NCBI GenBank assembly: GCA_036583965.1
Contig: JAZBQD010000027.1
Span: 22,575,001-22,639,000 of the forward strand
Direction of reading: 5' to 3'
DNA: 64,000 nt
Source of the DNA: Prunella strophiata
Taxonomy: Eukaryota; Chordata; Aves; Passeriformes; Prunellidae
A program made the translations under genes and the position numbers. This document shows positions 1 to 13,027 of the stretch, piece after piece. Position 1 is the stretch's first letter. Each line of letters opens with the position of its first letter. The notes beneath the pieces were generated by a model. It did not search any database. It was not told the origin of the DNA and saw only the letters and a program-made list of their open reading frames with translations.

Positions 1-1083
1 AAGTCACACTTGAACCATTTAAAAACAAGGTGTAAGGAACAGTTGAAAATTATTTACAGCTCTTCCAACAAACTCAGCTAAGTCTCCTGGAGGAAGTGCT
101 TGGTGACACTCTGGAAGCAGCTCCCTGCAGTCAGCTGGAATGATGGGCAAATGCAGAAGTGCCATTGGAGTTAAACAGGGCTAGGAGCACAAAGCTGGGG
201 TGATCATGGCCATTAATAAATTTGTCTTTAAAGTGGCAGGAGCTGTTGTGAAGATCAGTGTAGCAGCTGCCTTTGATCTTTCTTCTTTTGAGTGGCTGAG
301 GTGTCTTCTGTTGTGGGACTGCCCTGGAGATGTAGCTTCTGGGTAGTAAAATTTCAAATGGTAGATTTGGGTGGGACATGTTGTGTGTCTTTGAGATCTT
401 TGGTAATTGCTAACTTGGTAATCATTTTGGTTTTGTAAACTTGGGTGTGATACCTTTCAGCTTCACAGTGAAATCTGATTGTGTACCTTGATTACCACAC
501 AAACTTCATTATATTTCTATTACTTGTCCAGTTATGCCAAAAAGCTTCAGGTATTTATCACAAAGTATGGACAAGAATAACAAAATTGGAGAAATGCTCC
601 TGTGGAACATCCAGTGGTCTGTACACACTGAAGACAACAAATTTTAAATGAAATTAGGGAATAGCAGAGGAATGAATTTGATAAATACTCTCATTAACAT
701 CTCTTTCTTTCAATGAGTGTTGTGTTCAGTAATAGGTTTTTTTCAACAGGCTCTGACTTTTCAATGAATACCTGTTTATCTTCTTTCATCATCCAAGGGT
801 GCTCCACTTTTCCCATGTGGGAAAATACATTTTATTGTTTAAGTGTTAATGTTCAGACCTTTCTCATAACCATGTTTCAGTTTGTAGCCTTTGTTTTGTG
901 TAAAAATAAAATGGATGTGTGTTTCAATAATTTTCTGTTAAATCAGCAATATATTTATCAATCTTCTCATGTCTTGGTAGAATAAATATAAAACTAATTT
1001 GGTGCAGACACATATTTTTGGACTGAATTACAATATATATGTATATGCTCACCATCCTAACTTTTTCTGTTTCAATTTTTTAG
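1..1083 (+). other. DENND1B: DENND1B intron (3' portion, upstream part outside window)
   Basis: This AT-rich stretch ends in a T-rich tract followed by TTTTTTAG at 1076-1083, the acceptor of the first exon in the window. I see no exon in it. The two ORFs of 80-90 codons here, one on each strand, show no recognisable domain and are treated as chance ORFs. Confidence 0.75.
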
Positions 1084-1185
1084 GGAGAGCCTATAACTTT
1101 CTGTGAGAACAGTTTTGTGAAGCATCGTTCCAGTACAACTAAGCAGTTCCTGGAAACAGCTGTTAATCTTCAACTGTTTAAACAG
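1084..1185 (+). CDS. DENND1B: DENND1B exon a (end of DENN module)
   Basis: This is the first of nine consecutive DENND1B exons in the window. DENND1B (connecdenn 2) is a guanine-nucleotide exchange factor that loads RAB35 with GTP, acting with clathrin and AP-2 on endocytic membranes. The exon is 34 full codons, phase 0 at both ends, between TTTTTTAG and GTATAA. It encodes GEPITFCENSFVKHRS followed by a helix-like QFLETAVNLQLFKQ. This segment is typical of the dDENN region of DENND1 proteins; the DENND1A paralogue has a similar LQLFKQ-FIDGRL junction. The reading frame continues directly into the next exon (FIDGRLSKLNAG). The N-terminal uDENN and cDENN exons lie before position 1, so the gene is partial here. 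The choice of DENND1B over DENND1A rests on the downstream tail (exons g-i) and on CRB1 being the neighbour. Confidence 0.93.
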
Positions 1186-4100
1186 GTATAAGAGGGTAAA
1201 TGGCCCATATTTAAGGATTTTCTGTTAAAACATATCTGTGTTTAAATACATTTTCCATTCTGTCAGCCTACAAAAGTCTGGGATGAAATCTAGATACAAA
1301 TACTTTTGGGTACAGTCATCCCAGATTAGTTGTATTTTTATATCTGCAGTTACAGTTCAAAGGAGTGGTGGTGAAACTGAACAAAAAAATAACCCCAGGG
1401 TGCAGAGCCAGTGCAGCATCTCTTCAGAGCCAGCCAGCAACCCAACTAAACAAGAAAAATCAGGGATCTCCCAGCTTGATGGTTGAACTTCATTTTCAGC
1501 TCTCTTGGCTCGTGCCCAAAGAGCCTGAACAGCAGAGTGCTTAACTTAAATTGGAATTCACTGGTGTTTATTTAAAAACTGGATTCATCCTGCAACTGCA
1601 GTTTTCTTTGCTAGGCTTTTTGAAGTATGCACTCAGAGAATGTCACAAACCTGAGCTAGAGGGGTGGCCTAAGCAGTATTCTAGCTGATCTCTTAATGCA
1701 GAATTTGAATTAATATATTGAGGACAAATTGTTGAATATCTGGGCACAGCTCAGTTATAATTTGATTACAGTCCTTGAAATGGATTTTGTTCTTTGATTT
1801 TATTCTGTAACTCTTCTCTCTTTTCATCAGTTGACCCTATTGCATGAAAAGGGTGTTAACTTATCACAAGACTTTTATGAAAATCAAGGAAAATGTGAAT
1901 GAAATTAGAAGATTCATGAAAATATATATTTGTTGCAAATTCCTGGAATGATTGATACCCAAGAGTTCATGTTTAAGTAATCAGGGAAACTTTGAATATA
2001 TACAACCATGATAAATGAGGGAAATCCATTATGTGTAGAATCTTCTAATTTTTAAAAACCAGTTGGTGTTAATCAGAGGTTAGTGTCTATGGTAAAGATT
2101 TGGGTGAGGATGGTATTTTGTAGAAGTCCTGTGAAAATATGATCACAAAATCTGGCTCTTTCAGTTTTACTGTGGTTATATAAAATAAGCAATAAGAAAT
2201 CTGAAACCTTTTGAAGTCTGGTTGATTGGATTGAAATGGGAAGAAGTAACTGATTGAAGTGTGGTTTACATTTTGCATATCTCTGTGCAATAAGGTAGCA
2301 GGACATTTTCTTAATAAAAAGCTGCTTCCAAGCCATGTTTCTAAAATGTTGTCACACTGGCACTGCTGAAACAAAACCTTTAGCTGCCATGCATGGGCTG
2401 GCTCTGTTCTTACCCATGACACTTTAATGTGTTCAATTAAACAGAATCAGTTTACAATTTGTTTATAGCTTGTTTTAGTTTTATTTCAATTGAAGGAAAT
2501 AATAGAGGATTAGGAAATAGTAACAATTTTGATGATGTGTGTGGTTTAATAGTAGTAGTTGTTTTTTTTATTCCTCTGGTTCTTGTTGCAAAGGTTACTC
2601 CTACTTATTCAGTTAATCCTCAGCCCAGCTGCACCTTCTCCAGTTTTTCCCACTGACAAATGAGCTGTTTTCAAAGTTGTTTGTATTCAAAGAGACCAAA
2701 CTGTATTTTATTCTGTTCTGAAAGTCTTTTAAACAGAAAATAGTTCTTAGGGGCAGCCTGAAACCTAGACCAAGCAGAAAATTGGTACTTTAAATACACC
2801 CGTTTTGCCATAATTGACAAGTGAGCTTCATTTGTGCTGTTCTATGAAATCCCTCCTTTGTCCCTTTAATTAGGGTAGCATGGAAGGTAACTATCCTTTG
2901 TATCAAGCTGCAAACATAAGTAATTAATAATTGCATCTAATGTGTCAAATAGTTCTCATGAGTGTCCAGGGAAAATATGAATTCATTCTCAAAACTAGCC
3001 TGAAGCCTAATGCCAGACTATCTCCTTTAATAGTGTACTTGTATCAGCAAGGTAATCTGCAGCCTTTATTGGGATTTTTTCCTAAGATGTTAGAAATTGT
3101 TACTTAGAAAAATAATTAATGAATGCAGGAATCAGAAGCTTTTCAAAATTGTTAGTAATTCGAAGTTCATTTACCATTTTATGGGCTGAGCTCTCTTCTT
3201 GTGAGATATGAGCTGTTATTTTGTGGAAATCACATTTATGATTTTTTGCTTCTGAAAAATTTCTGGTTTTAAAAATTGATAAAATTACTTGGAAATTCTG
3301 AAGTCTATGTAGTCTCTGTTTTGGTTTTGGAGCTCAAAATAAGTTGAGGATTATGTCTTTAGTCACCTTAAAATCCAAGGGTAACACTGGATTTGCTAGT
3401 TTTTCATTGAAAGAGGTAGTCACCCAAGGGCTCTTTGGATCTCAAAATGAATACATTTCTTGGAAGAGCAGGCCCAGATTTTTCAATCTGTGGGTTTGAA
3501 GGGTGTGGGTTTGAAAAATGGAAAGAGAAAACCCATAAATTTTATGTGTAATTCCACATGCTATTCTTTTCATGTAGCAGTTTAAGTGCAACCATTAACA
3601 GTAAATTACTCAAAAGTAACAACTACTACTACCACCACTACTAACACTTATCATTTCTTTTAAATAATGTCTCCAGTATCTTTTTTGCTAACAGTTCTCT
3701 TTGTCAGTATTTACATGAAATACTCAGTTGGTGTGACCCTCTCATATTCAGTCAGTGTCTCAGCCTTCTGTTGATAGGATTTTACCAGATGATGAGTATG
3801 TCCATAAATCTTATGCCAGTTTATAGTATGGAATGAATTCATAACTTTCCCCAAAGAGATAATGTGTTACAGTTCAAAGGAAGGGATGGGAGTGGAGGTT
3901 GTTGTTTTTATGGGGGATTTTTTCACAGCAGTAGCTAAAGGTGCTCTTATCTCTTTTTCTTACTGTGAAATAATCCAGTGATCCCACAGTGGTCTGACCA
4001 TGAACCAGCCTATGTGGAAAAATGCCAACTTAGAGTAAAATGAAAAAATAAGAAGGAATTTAGACAAGGAAGAGAGAAATATCTTCATGCTTACCATATT

Positions 4101-5013
4101 CTTGCTTCTGGAATTTTTGCACTCTGAGAAAATTGTTTTTTCATGTCACTAGTCTGTTCATTGGCATGGGTCAGATTGTCACTGACACTGTTTGGATAAT
4201 CAGTCATAAAAAAATGATACAGCCAAATAATTAATTCTGGTTCATTCCTATGTACTATTTAGTACCAGTGAATAACTCATAATTCTTGCTAGAAGATGAA
4301 CTGTGTGTAATTGGAAAATTGCTTTCTCACTTTATCTGTCAGACTTGAGTTAGCCTTTCCAAAACAAAAAGGGAGGGCTTACTTCTTGAAAGAATTTTAA
4401 ATCTATAGGAATGTGCTTGTTCTACTTCCTTGAAGCCTGATAATTCTTGAAAAGAATGTATTCATCCCACCTGAGTGGTTTAATCATTAATTTTCTAATT
4501 TTGACTTTTTCTGACACATTTAGATCATTTCAGTCTTTGTATGTACACTTATTTGTAGCTGCAAATTCATGTGATCTTGCAGCTGTAACCTCTGCATAAG
4601 GACAACTGTTGCAATATGCATCTGTAGATGCACCTAAATAAAAGGCTAGTGCTTAAAAAGACCAATGATTTCACAGCAGGACATCAGGGAATGTCTTGAT
4701 GACCTTTATATGGTTATGATAACAAATCCAGAGTTACTATTAAGTAAGGAAATAAATTTTTTTCTTGCCATTAGACAGATACAGAAAATATTAATAATTT
4801 TCTTGATCCATACTTTATATTCCTGCTGCTCATAGTTACACCTGCTCTTGTATAAAGATGTGAAGTCCATCTGAGAGCAGTGTATTATCCTTAAGACATA
4901 TATGGTCTTGAACATACAGATTCCATGATAATGAACACATTTAAAACTCTAACACTGTAAAGCAATAGAAGAGACAACAGAGTGTGTGTGACCCTTTTTT
5001 TTTCCACCTCCAG
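1186..5013 (+). other. DENND1B: DENND1B intron a-b (3.8 kb)
   Basis: This is AT-rich intron sequence between a GTATAA donor and a TTTTTTTTCCACCTCCAG acceptor. It has a small interrupted ACT/ACC trinucleotide tract near 3,620-3,646. I see no exon or recognisable mobile element. ORFs on either strand are at most 111 codons and look like chance ORFs. Confidence 0.8.
3620..3646. repeat. Short degenerate (ACT/ACC)n tract
   Basis: An imprecise trinucleotide run of alternating ACT and ACC units lies inside the DENND1B intron. It is a simple repeat with no sign of function. Confidence 0.6.
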
Positions 5014-5104
5014 TTTATTGATGGTCGGCTATCAAAATTAAATGCAGGAAGAGGATTCTCTGATGTTTTTGAAGAAGAAATCACAGCAGGAGGCTTCTGT
5101 GGAG
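5014..5104 (+). CDS. DENND1B: DENND1B exon b (dDENN C-terminal part)
   Basis: The exon is 91 nt, starts in phase 0 and leaves one base (G) to be completed by the next exon. It lies between a strong pyrimidine-rich CCTCCAG acceptor and a GTACAG donor. It encodes FIDGRLSKLNAGRGFSDVF followed by an acidic EEEIT and a glycine-rich end. This matches the terminal helix of the dDENN domain in DENND1 proteins (FIDGRL, the LNAG/LNSG turn, GFSDVFEEEI). The 72-codon ORF on the opposite strand is its shadow. Confidence 0.95.
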
Positions 5105-8100
5105 GTACAGAATTAATTTGGGAGTACTCATTGACACTTCTTTGGGAACTGTTTGACATGATGTCCTCATGATGTTTTGTAAATTTTAGACGTCATTGAT
5201 CTTTTTAACAAATCACTACTAGGATACACACTATTATATATCTAGTTACACCAGTGTATTAAATATGTGATTATGTGATATTAGATATGTGTGTTTAATC
5301 CTGTAAAGTGATACTTCAATATAAGATGAGATATCACTGTAGTGTTTACATTTTTAATTGCATATTTATGTATATATATATGATACATTCTGTGTAAACT
5401 GTATTTTCAGAATAATTTTGACATCTGTGCATTTAACTTCTAGATAATTATGTTTTCCATAAGCACTTCATTTTCTTTGCACATCTACTTATTCCTGCAG
5501 TGTAGAAATCACGGTGATGTCCTGAATGTTGAGAGAAATCTGCTCTCTCCAATGAATGTGTTCCTCTAAAAAAAGCAAATGTTTTTTTACTTTTATATAT
5601 GATCTGAGAGGGGACTTGGAAATTGATCTTCTTTGTAAACAAAAATATTATTCCTCAGTTGTGTTCTCTGACAATTGTTACAACACTTTTCACATCAGCT
5701 AACCCATATGGAAGAGCATAGCCTGAATGCAGTGCTGATTTTTACAGGATTATGGAGTGGCTTCCTGTTAAACATTTAGAACAGGTGTATTGTTATTTCA
5801 GGTATTGTCATGTATTAAACCCAGCACCACAGAGCTGCTCACTCTACTGCAGCCAAAATCAACCTAGGTGTAAGACATGGTATCAAAAGATGGGATCAAT
5901 ATATGCATGACAGCAAAAATGCTATTTTATGGTCAATCTTGAAAGCTGTGTAGGAGCTTCCTCAGTAGATGGAGGTTATGTGATTTGAGCAGCTCCACTG
6001 AGGTGCAGATGGCAGCTTTGGATGGACTTCCATTGCAAGACTATCCTTGAAGGGGACACATTGAGGAGAGGATTTGGCCCCCACAGAGAAACTATCAAGT
6101 GCTGCAGAGCCATCTGCACCTCATAAAAAATATAACTTTTTTATACTCAAAGTGCATAATTTCTTTTGTTCAAGATTTTCACTGCCTTATGCCTTCTGTG
6201 TCTTGTGCTAGGATCTAGCACAGGATTTGGGGGTTTGTTTCTTGATCAAATTGTGGTTAGTTTTACAGAGATTTACTTCTTCCCTGCCTTTTTAGGGTAA
6301 GTTACTCCGCTCTGTAAGCAGATTTGAGACTTTGAGCATCCATTATTCAGATAGGTGATGTCAGTATTCAGAGCTCGTTTGCTGACTGCAGTTAGGGGTC
6401 AGGAGGCTGCAATAAAACTGCAGTAGAAGTTAGATAAAGCTTGTTCCTTGGCTGTGCTCTGGCAGGCTGTGAACTGTGCCTCGCCTGCCTCTGCTCAGGA
6501 GGGACCGCTCAGCTCTGCTGGCGGCGCTGGGCTGCCTTGCACTGCCTGTGAGCTTTTCAAGTCAGACAAGCTGATAGTGCCAGGCTGTGGACAAATTGCT
6601 TAGGGCACATACTCAGTATTTACATAACTGCTGTCTCATTATTGTTATGAAGTGCAGGGCTAACAATATGTGTGCAATTGAAGGTGACATTTTGTGACGC
6701 TAATGGGGTAGAACTATGATCTCTTTGCGGACTTAACTCCCGTCAGCTTCAGCAGGAAGCCCAAGGTTTGAAAAAAACAGGTGAAACCCAGATTTCAGAA
6801 AAGTCACAGAAAGTTACTGTTGGCTCCAAGCTGTTAAAAGGACAGGTGAACTCATTCTTAGTGTAGACAGTGTAATTTAAAAACTACTGAATCAAATTCA
6901 AATAGAAAGTGTTTCTGTAAGTAATCTCTTTCTAAATTTGCATTTGTCCACATATGCAAGTTTAACTAAACCAGAAAAGAAAATTGAAGAATAAAACTTA
7001 ATTTTTTTTTTATGATTTTCCTTTTTTCAAAAAAAAAAGTGGTTAAAACCTTGTGTGTCTACATCTGAAAATGAATTTGTGAGACATTTCCATTACAGTT
7101 TGCACTTTATAATTGAAATTTTATTTTCTCTTCAATTTTTTTCTATAGAAGTATTTCAAGAGCTTTTCAATACAAGAATATAGTGATGGATTGGTTTAGC
7201 TCTCAGATTTCTTGTATAATATGTTAATTTCTAATTACATTAATTTTACTACAGCAGGCTTTTTTCTTTTTATTGGTCTAATATCACTGGTTCTAATAGA
7301 AGGAAAACTGAAAAAATAAAAACTTTTGAAAATCCCTTATAATGATAATTTGTTTTAAGGAATCAGATTTTTTTTTGCTAGGGTTTCAGGAGGTTCAGCT
7401 CTAGCTGAGGATATGCAATGGCTGTCTGTTGATCAGTATTTATCTGTTTTCTGATTGTCATCCCTGAAGTGTCACTACATAACTAGACAAACATTAAACT
7501 TGGTCATTTGCTGTGATCCCTTTTATTGTTTCTATTAATTGTTTAAGTCAAGTTGTGACAGAGAAAGCTCAGCTGTGGAAAGAGTCACTGTTAAGGACAC
7601 CTTGAGACAGGTGATACATGAGCATTGTTGACAAGAATTGAAGCGACAAAATACCATGTTAAAGAAAGCACTTATGGTTCATGCACTATCCTTAACACCC
7701 CAGCAGTGGTTAGATTTCACCTTACACATGTAATTTATGTGCTTCCTTTCCTGACAGTTCTAGGGAGCCAGATCAAAGTGAAAAACGAGTTGTTTCTGCT
7801 TTAGGTTGTTCTTTGCCGTTCTTAATGGAATCCTAATGATCATGAGGGTCTCTCCTCTCTAAGCAAGCACTGCTTTCACTTGTGCCATCATTCCTGAGAG
7901 TCTGTTTAAAATTGCATGTAAAAAATTGAGTGGAATGGGTTAAAGTACCTGACATGAGTCTAAAGAGTTCATGTTTCTTCACCTAATTTTGAAAATTGGG
8001 AATGCCTTTTCCAATGATCCAGTTAGTTCTCAGAAATGTTCTAGGAGTGTGTTTTGGCTTTCATTAGCCAGTGGAATAATTCTAGCCATGCCTTAGTGGA

Positions 8101-8974
8101 TTATTGTATCACTTGAGGAGTTTTGTGAGCTGTTCAAAGTCTGTAAGGTTACATCAGTGTGGTCCTTTCAACAGTGGTCAAACTCTGTTTGAAACTGGAG
8201 CGTTCTTGTCAAAGTGAATGTCGTGTATGGGGTCAGTAGCAGCTCCCAGTACTGGAGTATTCCAGTGACTGACGTACTCTAAAACTTTCTCAGGGATCAT
8301 GGACCTAATCTTTGTTGTTCAGCTGAAGCACCTTTGGGAAGTAGTATTGACTTCTTCATCAAGTAGAATTTCATATGCTCCTTTGTGGCCAGTTTAGTCC
8401 TTGGTGGTCCTACAGTAGCTCTCACTTGCCTTTGGAAGTTTTTCTTTCTGAAAGAAAGTAGATAGAGTTAATAATTTAAAAGGATTTTTTCTGCACAGGA
8501 ATATACAGTTGTGACATAACCCTTAGACTTTTCTCATGTTCATACCTTGGTATGGTACCTTCTGGAGTCCATGTCATTGTTGTGTTTGAAAGTTTGCCCA
8601 GAGGGATCATTATGCTTGAATACAATTAATACCTTATTCTTTACTTTGAGTTAGTGTTTTTCTTTTTATACTTTCTAAAAGTGTGTTACCTTATCATCGT
8701 TTTTAGTTGCTCTTTTACCTTAGTTGGAATAAAAAACTTTGTGTGCTGAAAACATAAGCTTTTACAAAAAAACCAGAAAACAAGCAATAAGAGATTCCTG
8801 GGTTTCTTTCTTAGTGTACACATACTCTTATCTTTACATTCCTTGTCTATCTGGAAAGAATTAATTGAATAAGTAATCCTCTAAGTACATTTTTATTCTG
8901 ATAATGAAGATGGTTGCAACATTTAAAATGTTGAATGTATGTTTGATTGTGTTGATTTGACATTTCTCTTTCAG
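5105..8974 (+). other. DENND1B: DENND1B intron b-c (3.9 kb)
   Basis: This intron lies between a GTACAG donor and a CTCTTTCAG acceptor. It is mostly AT-rich, with a small GC-rich patch (about 6,475-6,545) carrying several CpGs, and adjacent T-run and A-run tracts near 7,002-7,040. No exon was seen. No ORF above about 65 codons stands out. Confidence 0.8.
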
Positions 8975-9015
8975 GAAATTCAAGATCTTATCAGCAGTGG
9001 ATGCATACAGTGAAG
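8975..9015 (+). CDS. DENND1B: DENND1B exon c (micro-exon, 41 nt)
   Basis: This small exon is too short to stand out as an ORF. It completes the split glycine codon from exon b and then encodes SRSYQQWMHTVK, ending in phase 0 before GTATAA. The SYQQWMHTVKK motif is shared by DENND1 family members just after the dDENN domain. The fit of phase on both sides confirms it. Confidence 0.95.
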
Positions 9016-9837
9016 GTATAAACTTGGTTAAGTAATTACACTGACCACCTTGTTCTTTAGGTCTCCATCCTTTTCCTTACTTTTGTGTAATGGTAAAAGT
9101 TTGTTCATTTATGAGAAAGATGTAAGTACATTCTTGAGAATGTAAGAAATAGCAAGTCTATAGTATTTGCAAAAATTTTTTGAGCTTTTTTAATTGAAGA
9201 ATTTTTTAAAAATCCCATACACAAAACAAATGCCAAAATGCATAAGGTTTTTGTCTGTATAGTCAAAGATTTCACTGCTTTCTGTATCATGCTGCATTCC
9301 ATGACTCTGAATTAGGTGTGACAATTTGATATGAAGCTTATCCCTTCTAGTAAATAGCAATTTTGTTAATATGGATTTGTGCAATTTGGCTAGCAGAAGA
9401 CCCTTGGTATAACCTTGTTATTCTGCAGCATTAATAAAATCTATTATTTTAGATTAAGAGAATTCTTGTGTGATTAAATGAGGTAGTTCTTCCTGTCAGG
9501 TCAAAGTTTTTTTAGTTACATAATAAATATGATAGGAACACATGAAAAATAGCCTAACTTCTGAATTGATTTTGAAATGGTAAGAGTGAATGAAGACTGA
9601 AAATCCATCATTCTGTTGGAGTGCCTTGATAAATGTGTCAGCTGTGGAATGACGTACTGTAACCCTTGTGTAGCTGCAGACAGCAGGCTGGGGAGGAAAC
9701 ACAGCTGTGCTTGCTCTTACCCATTTCAAAGGAAGGTTGTTACTTCTTCACAGCACACTGTTTATTTTTCCTTGCTGTTGTCTTAAGGTTTGCCTTGTGT
9801 TAAAATGTTACTAAAATACATTCTTTGTGTATTTCAG
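9016..9837 (+). other. DENND1B: DENND1B intron c-d (0.8 kb)
   Basis: This AT-rich intron ends at GTGTATTTCAG. The - strand ORFs inside it (about 64-77 codons) have no recognisable features. Nothing else was seen. Confidence 0.8.
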
Positions 9838-9906
9838 AAAGGCAGTGCACTGATCAACACAGCAATGACCAAAGCCACTCCGGCTGTGAAAACAGCATAT
9901 AAATTT
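9838..9906 (+). CDS. DENND1B: DENND1B exon d
   Basis: This exon is 23 full codons, phase 0 to phase 0, between TATTTCAG and GTAAGA. It encodes KGSALINTAMTKATPAVKT followed by AYKF. This is the start of the basic, helix-prone linker that follows the dDENN domain in connecdenn proteins. It joins exon c as TVK-KGSAL without a break. Confidence 0.95.
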
Positions 9907-12063
9907 GTAAGATCATCTATTTCAAATAAATAATACATAAAAATACTGCAATTTCTGACAACCCCTCATTCTCCCTTAATGCTGAAAAACCTAAGCATTT
10001 TATAAATGAATCGCAGAAAATACTTTAGCCTGTAGAAAGTGTTGAGCTTCATTTTTTTTCTCATATAGCACTAGGATTTAGAGTTGTTTCAGAGTCTTCT
10101 AGATAGCTTATACATAAAAATAGACTTCATCAAAGCATCAGTGTGCTAGTTTTCTTTCAGTCCTCATACATACTAGAAGCTTATTTGAATATCATTTAGG
10201 TATTTGATACACAGCTGTAATTTCACTTTGGCAGTAAGTGCTGCACTGTTGAGATGTGGTAAAGCATCAGTAATGTGTGCAGCAAATCATCTGCTCCTTT
10301 TAAAAATGATAGTGGAATACTCATGTTTAACTGGGTTTAATGCTTATGCTTCTCATCTTAAAAGATCTTGTTTTTCAGAGACTGCCTACCCCATGATACA
10401 TGTGAGATTATACTGTATTATGCAGTATGGTAAAACAGCAATAGAAAAAATGAACTGAGAAGTGTTTTAAAGTTGCTTTTATAATACATAGGAGAAGATT
10501 TTTGGCTTCCTTTTTGCTTTTCCAAATGTTTCACTATCTGGATGTGTTATAAATAGTCCTGAATAAATCAGTAAATCAGTGTGTACTAGAGTATTTTAAG
10601 TAAAGTTTTCAAACAGAATTTTTAATTTTACGTCACTTGAAAAACACAGCAGTCATGGAAAGAAACAGGTAAATAAATTAAATATACTTCATATTCATGG
10701 ACTCATTTATAATTTAAAAAATGGTTCATCTGCAAATTCTTCTTTATTTCCACTATCTTAGACTGTGGTTCAGCCTCCAATTTTGATAATTATGCCCTTG
10801 ATAGTAAAGGTTCTTTAAAGTGAACTTCTGTATATGCCAGGAAACTACAGTAAACTTCTGAGGATCTTTATGTATATGGTATCCATATTCCTACCCCATT
10901 TAATTTCTTACATTGTTCTTTGTGGAGTCTACTACCAGAGGACTTGAAATATGCATTTCTTAATTGCCACATTACTGACTGGGGGCTTTGAGTAATGTCA
11001 TTGGTACCATCCCCTCAGAGTTAGAACAAAGCACTCCAAAATTCATCCAAATACTGTGAGCAGGATCTGGAAAGTTTAATGTGTCTTTCAGGTTAGCATC
11101 TGGTACATGGCACCCCATTGTGCTCTTACTGAGCTTGTGGATGTATGATTTAAGGATCAAAAAGACTCTATGACCTCTTGATTCAAGAACTTTTTTTTTT
11201 CCTGAATTTCCATGTACAAAAAAACACAGAAAAATAGGTGGCTTTTAGATATTTATGCCCTTGAATGTATTTTAAAATTCCCATTTTCAATACAAACTTG
11301 AAAACTTTTGTTGTTTGTTCCCATATTGGTGTAGGAAAGACAACTTTCTTCTGTTGGGGTTTTGGGTGTTACGCCCCCATCTTTTACCTTCTTCCTTCTC
11401 CACCCTTCTCTCTCTCTCTCTCTCAATTTTTTTAGCCTAACAACATGGTATTCCACATTGATAATTCCTTTCTGTATTGAAGAATATTCTTGGCTGTTTT
11501 CTATGCAACAGTGATTCTTGTCTGTGTCTTTTAATGCATACAGAATTCTCCCCTAAATAGCAGCACTGTGCTGTTCAGCAACACTGGGCAAAATCTCCAT
11601 CTGCATATGAAATCACTTCATTTCTCTTAAGGTTGATGTTGCCCTGCAAGTTGCCAGACTGGAACACTGTGGCAGTCATCTTAAAAATCTTAACATTTTT
11701 TCAACACGCTTTATTGCTAAAATACCCTTTCAAATCGAAAGGAGCATTTCAAATAAAGGAGTTATGTAGATGACCATTCTTAACCTGTCCCTAGTAATGG
11801 GGAAATGGAGAAATTTTGAGTATGTATGTTTTTCACAGCACTGGCATGGATGTACTGAAAAAAAATCCTTACATTTGTGGAGAAAGCATGAATATAAAAA
11901 ATACAGTGGCAGTGCGTGCTTGAAATTTGTGATAAAGATCATTGCCCTTTTCTATATCACCAGGTGTTTTTAAAAAAAGGCAAAAGAGTATGGCATCATA
12001 AGGCATGTTTTGTGACTACAGCCAGTGTCTTGCAGAGCAATTTAAGTCCTTTTATTTCTCCAG
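9907..12063 (+). other. DENND1B: DENND1B intron d-e (2.2 kb)
   Basis: This intron contains a (TC)n microsatellite at 11,407-11,424. Otherwise it is AT-rich with no exon seen. ORFs of 60-84 codons on both strands are chance. Confidence 0.8.
11407..11424. repeat. (TC)9 microsatellite
   Basis: A pure TC dinucleotide run of nine units, read directly from the sequence, inside a DENND1B intron. Confidence 0.9.
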
Positions 12064-12120
12064 GCAAAAAACCAGGCGAGGCAAGGAATAAAAGAAGTGA
12101 AGAGTAAGTTAAAACACAAG
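12064..12120 (+). CDS. DENND1B: DENND1B exon e
   Basis: This exon is 19 full codons between TTTCTCCAG and GTATGT, phase 0 both sides. It encodes AKNQARQGIKEVKSKLKHK. The lysine-rich KEVKSKLKHK string matches the DENND1B linker (DENND1A has KEVKNRLKQK). The segment is predicted to be a basic amphipathic helix directly after the DENN module. Confidence 0.95.
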
Positions 12121-12916
12121 GTATGTAGTACACTTTATTTACTTTCTTACACTGCTTCCTGTATCAGTTTGAAGCTTATACTTTACAAATCACATGAGAT
12201 TTGTGTTTTTAATGACTTTTGAAATATGCTTAGCCCTTTGTTCAACAATACATTTTTCATAACGAGCCCTCTGGCAACTATCTGTCATTCTATGCATCCA
12301 CTGAATAATCTCTTTATTGTTTGCATATTTTATCATAGAGCAACAGAGGTCTTCAAAGATACATTAAGAGGATGTATGTTTTCATAAAGTTGATTGCTTT
12401 GATATCACAATCAAAGCCTTTGCTTCAAGCTGAGAATTTGAGAAGGGAGAGTCTTGCAGTACAGTGTATTTCAGGAGGTGCAGTTGTCCAGTTTTAGTTC
12501 CATAAGATACATGAACAACATCAGTGTTTCAAGATGAATGGTTTCATTTCTCAAAAAGCAACCTCACAAACTGTCAGAAAAGATGGTTTAGGCATTTTGC
12601 AGCTGCTTTTCCCATTTGGAATTTTGCTTCCATGTAAGATTTTTCTGTACAGAGAAGGAACCATTTTTGGATACCTATTATGCTCTCTTAAGAAAAATTT
12701 AATAAAAAAATTGAACAATTCAACTTTTAAATGACCATGTTGGTAATCCGGCATTTTGAAAAGTTAAATTTGATTTTCTTACTACAGATGGTATTTTCAT
12801 GACAGTAATAGATTGTGGCAAGATAATTTCGAATGCATTCTGCATGCATAATATGGAGGGTATGTTTGCAGATAATGATTATAAATAAAGGAATTTAAAT
12901 CTGTTTTTTTGCATAG
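12121..12916 (+). other. DENND1B: DENND1B intron e-f (0.8 kb)
   Basis: This short AT-rich intron ends in TTTTTTTGCATAG. Short ORFs on both strands have no recognisable features. No other element was seen. Confidence 0.8.
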
Positions 12917-13027
12917 GAGAGTGAGGAAGAGTATGGAACGTGCAGTGCTGGTGCAGTACAGACTGTTCCTGTCTACACATCTCATTATGACAAAAGAACA
13001 AGCTCAGAAAAACGAAGACTGGCACAG
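12917..13027 (+). CDS. DENND1B: DENND1B exon f
   Basis: This exon is 37 full codons between TTTGCATAG and GTAAGA, phase 0 both sides. It encodes ESEEEYGTCSAGAVQ, then TVPVYTSHYDKR and SSEKRRLAQ. The order YGTCS - VPVY - SEKR(R/K)LAQ matches the DENND1B tail as I recall it from mammals. The segment is likely disordered and begins the variable C-terminal tail. Confidence 0.94.
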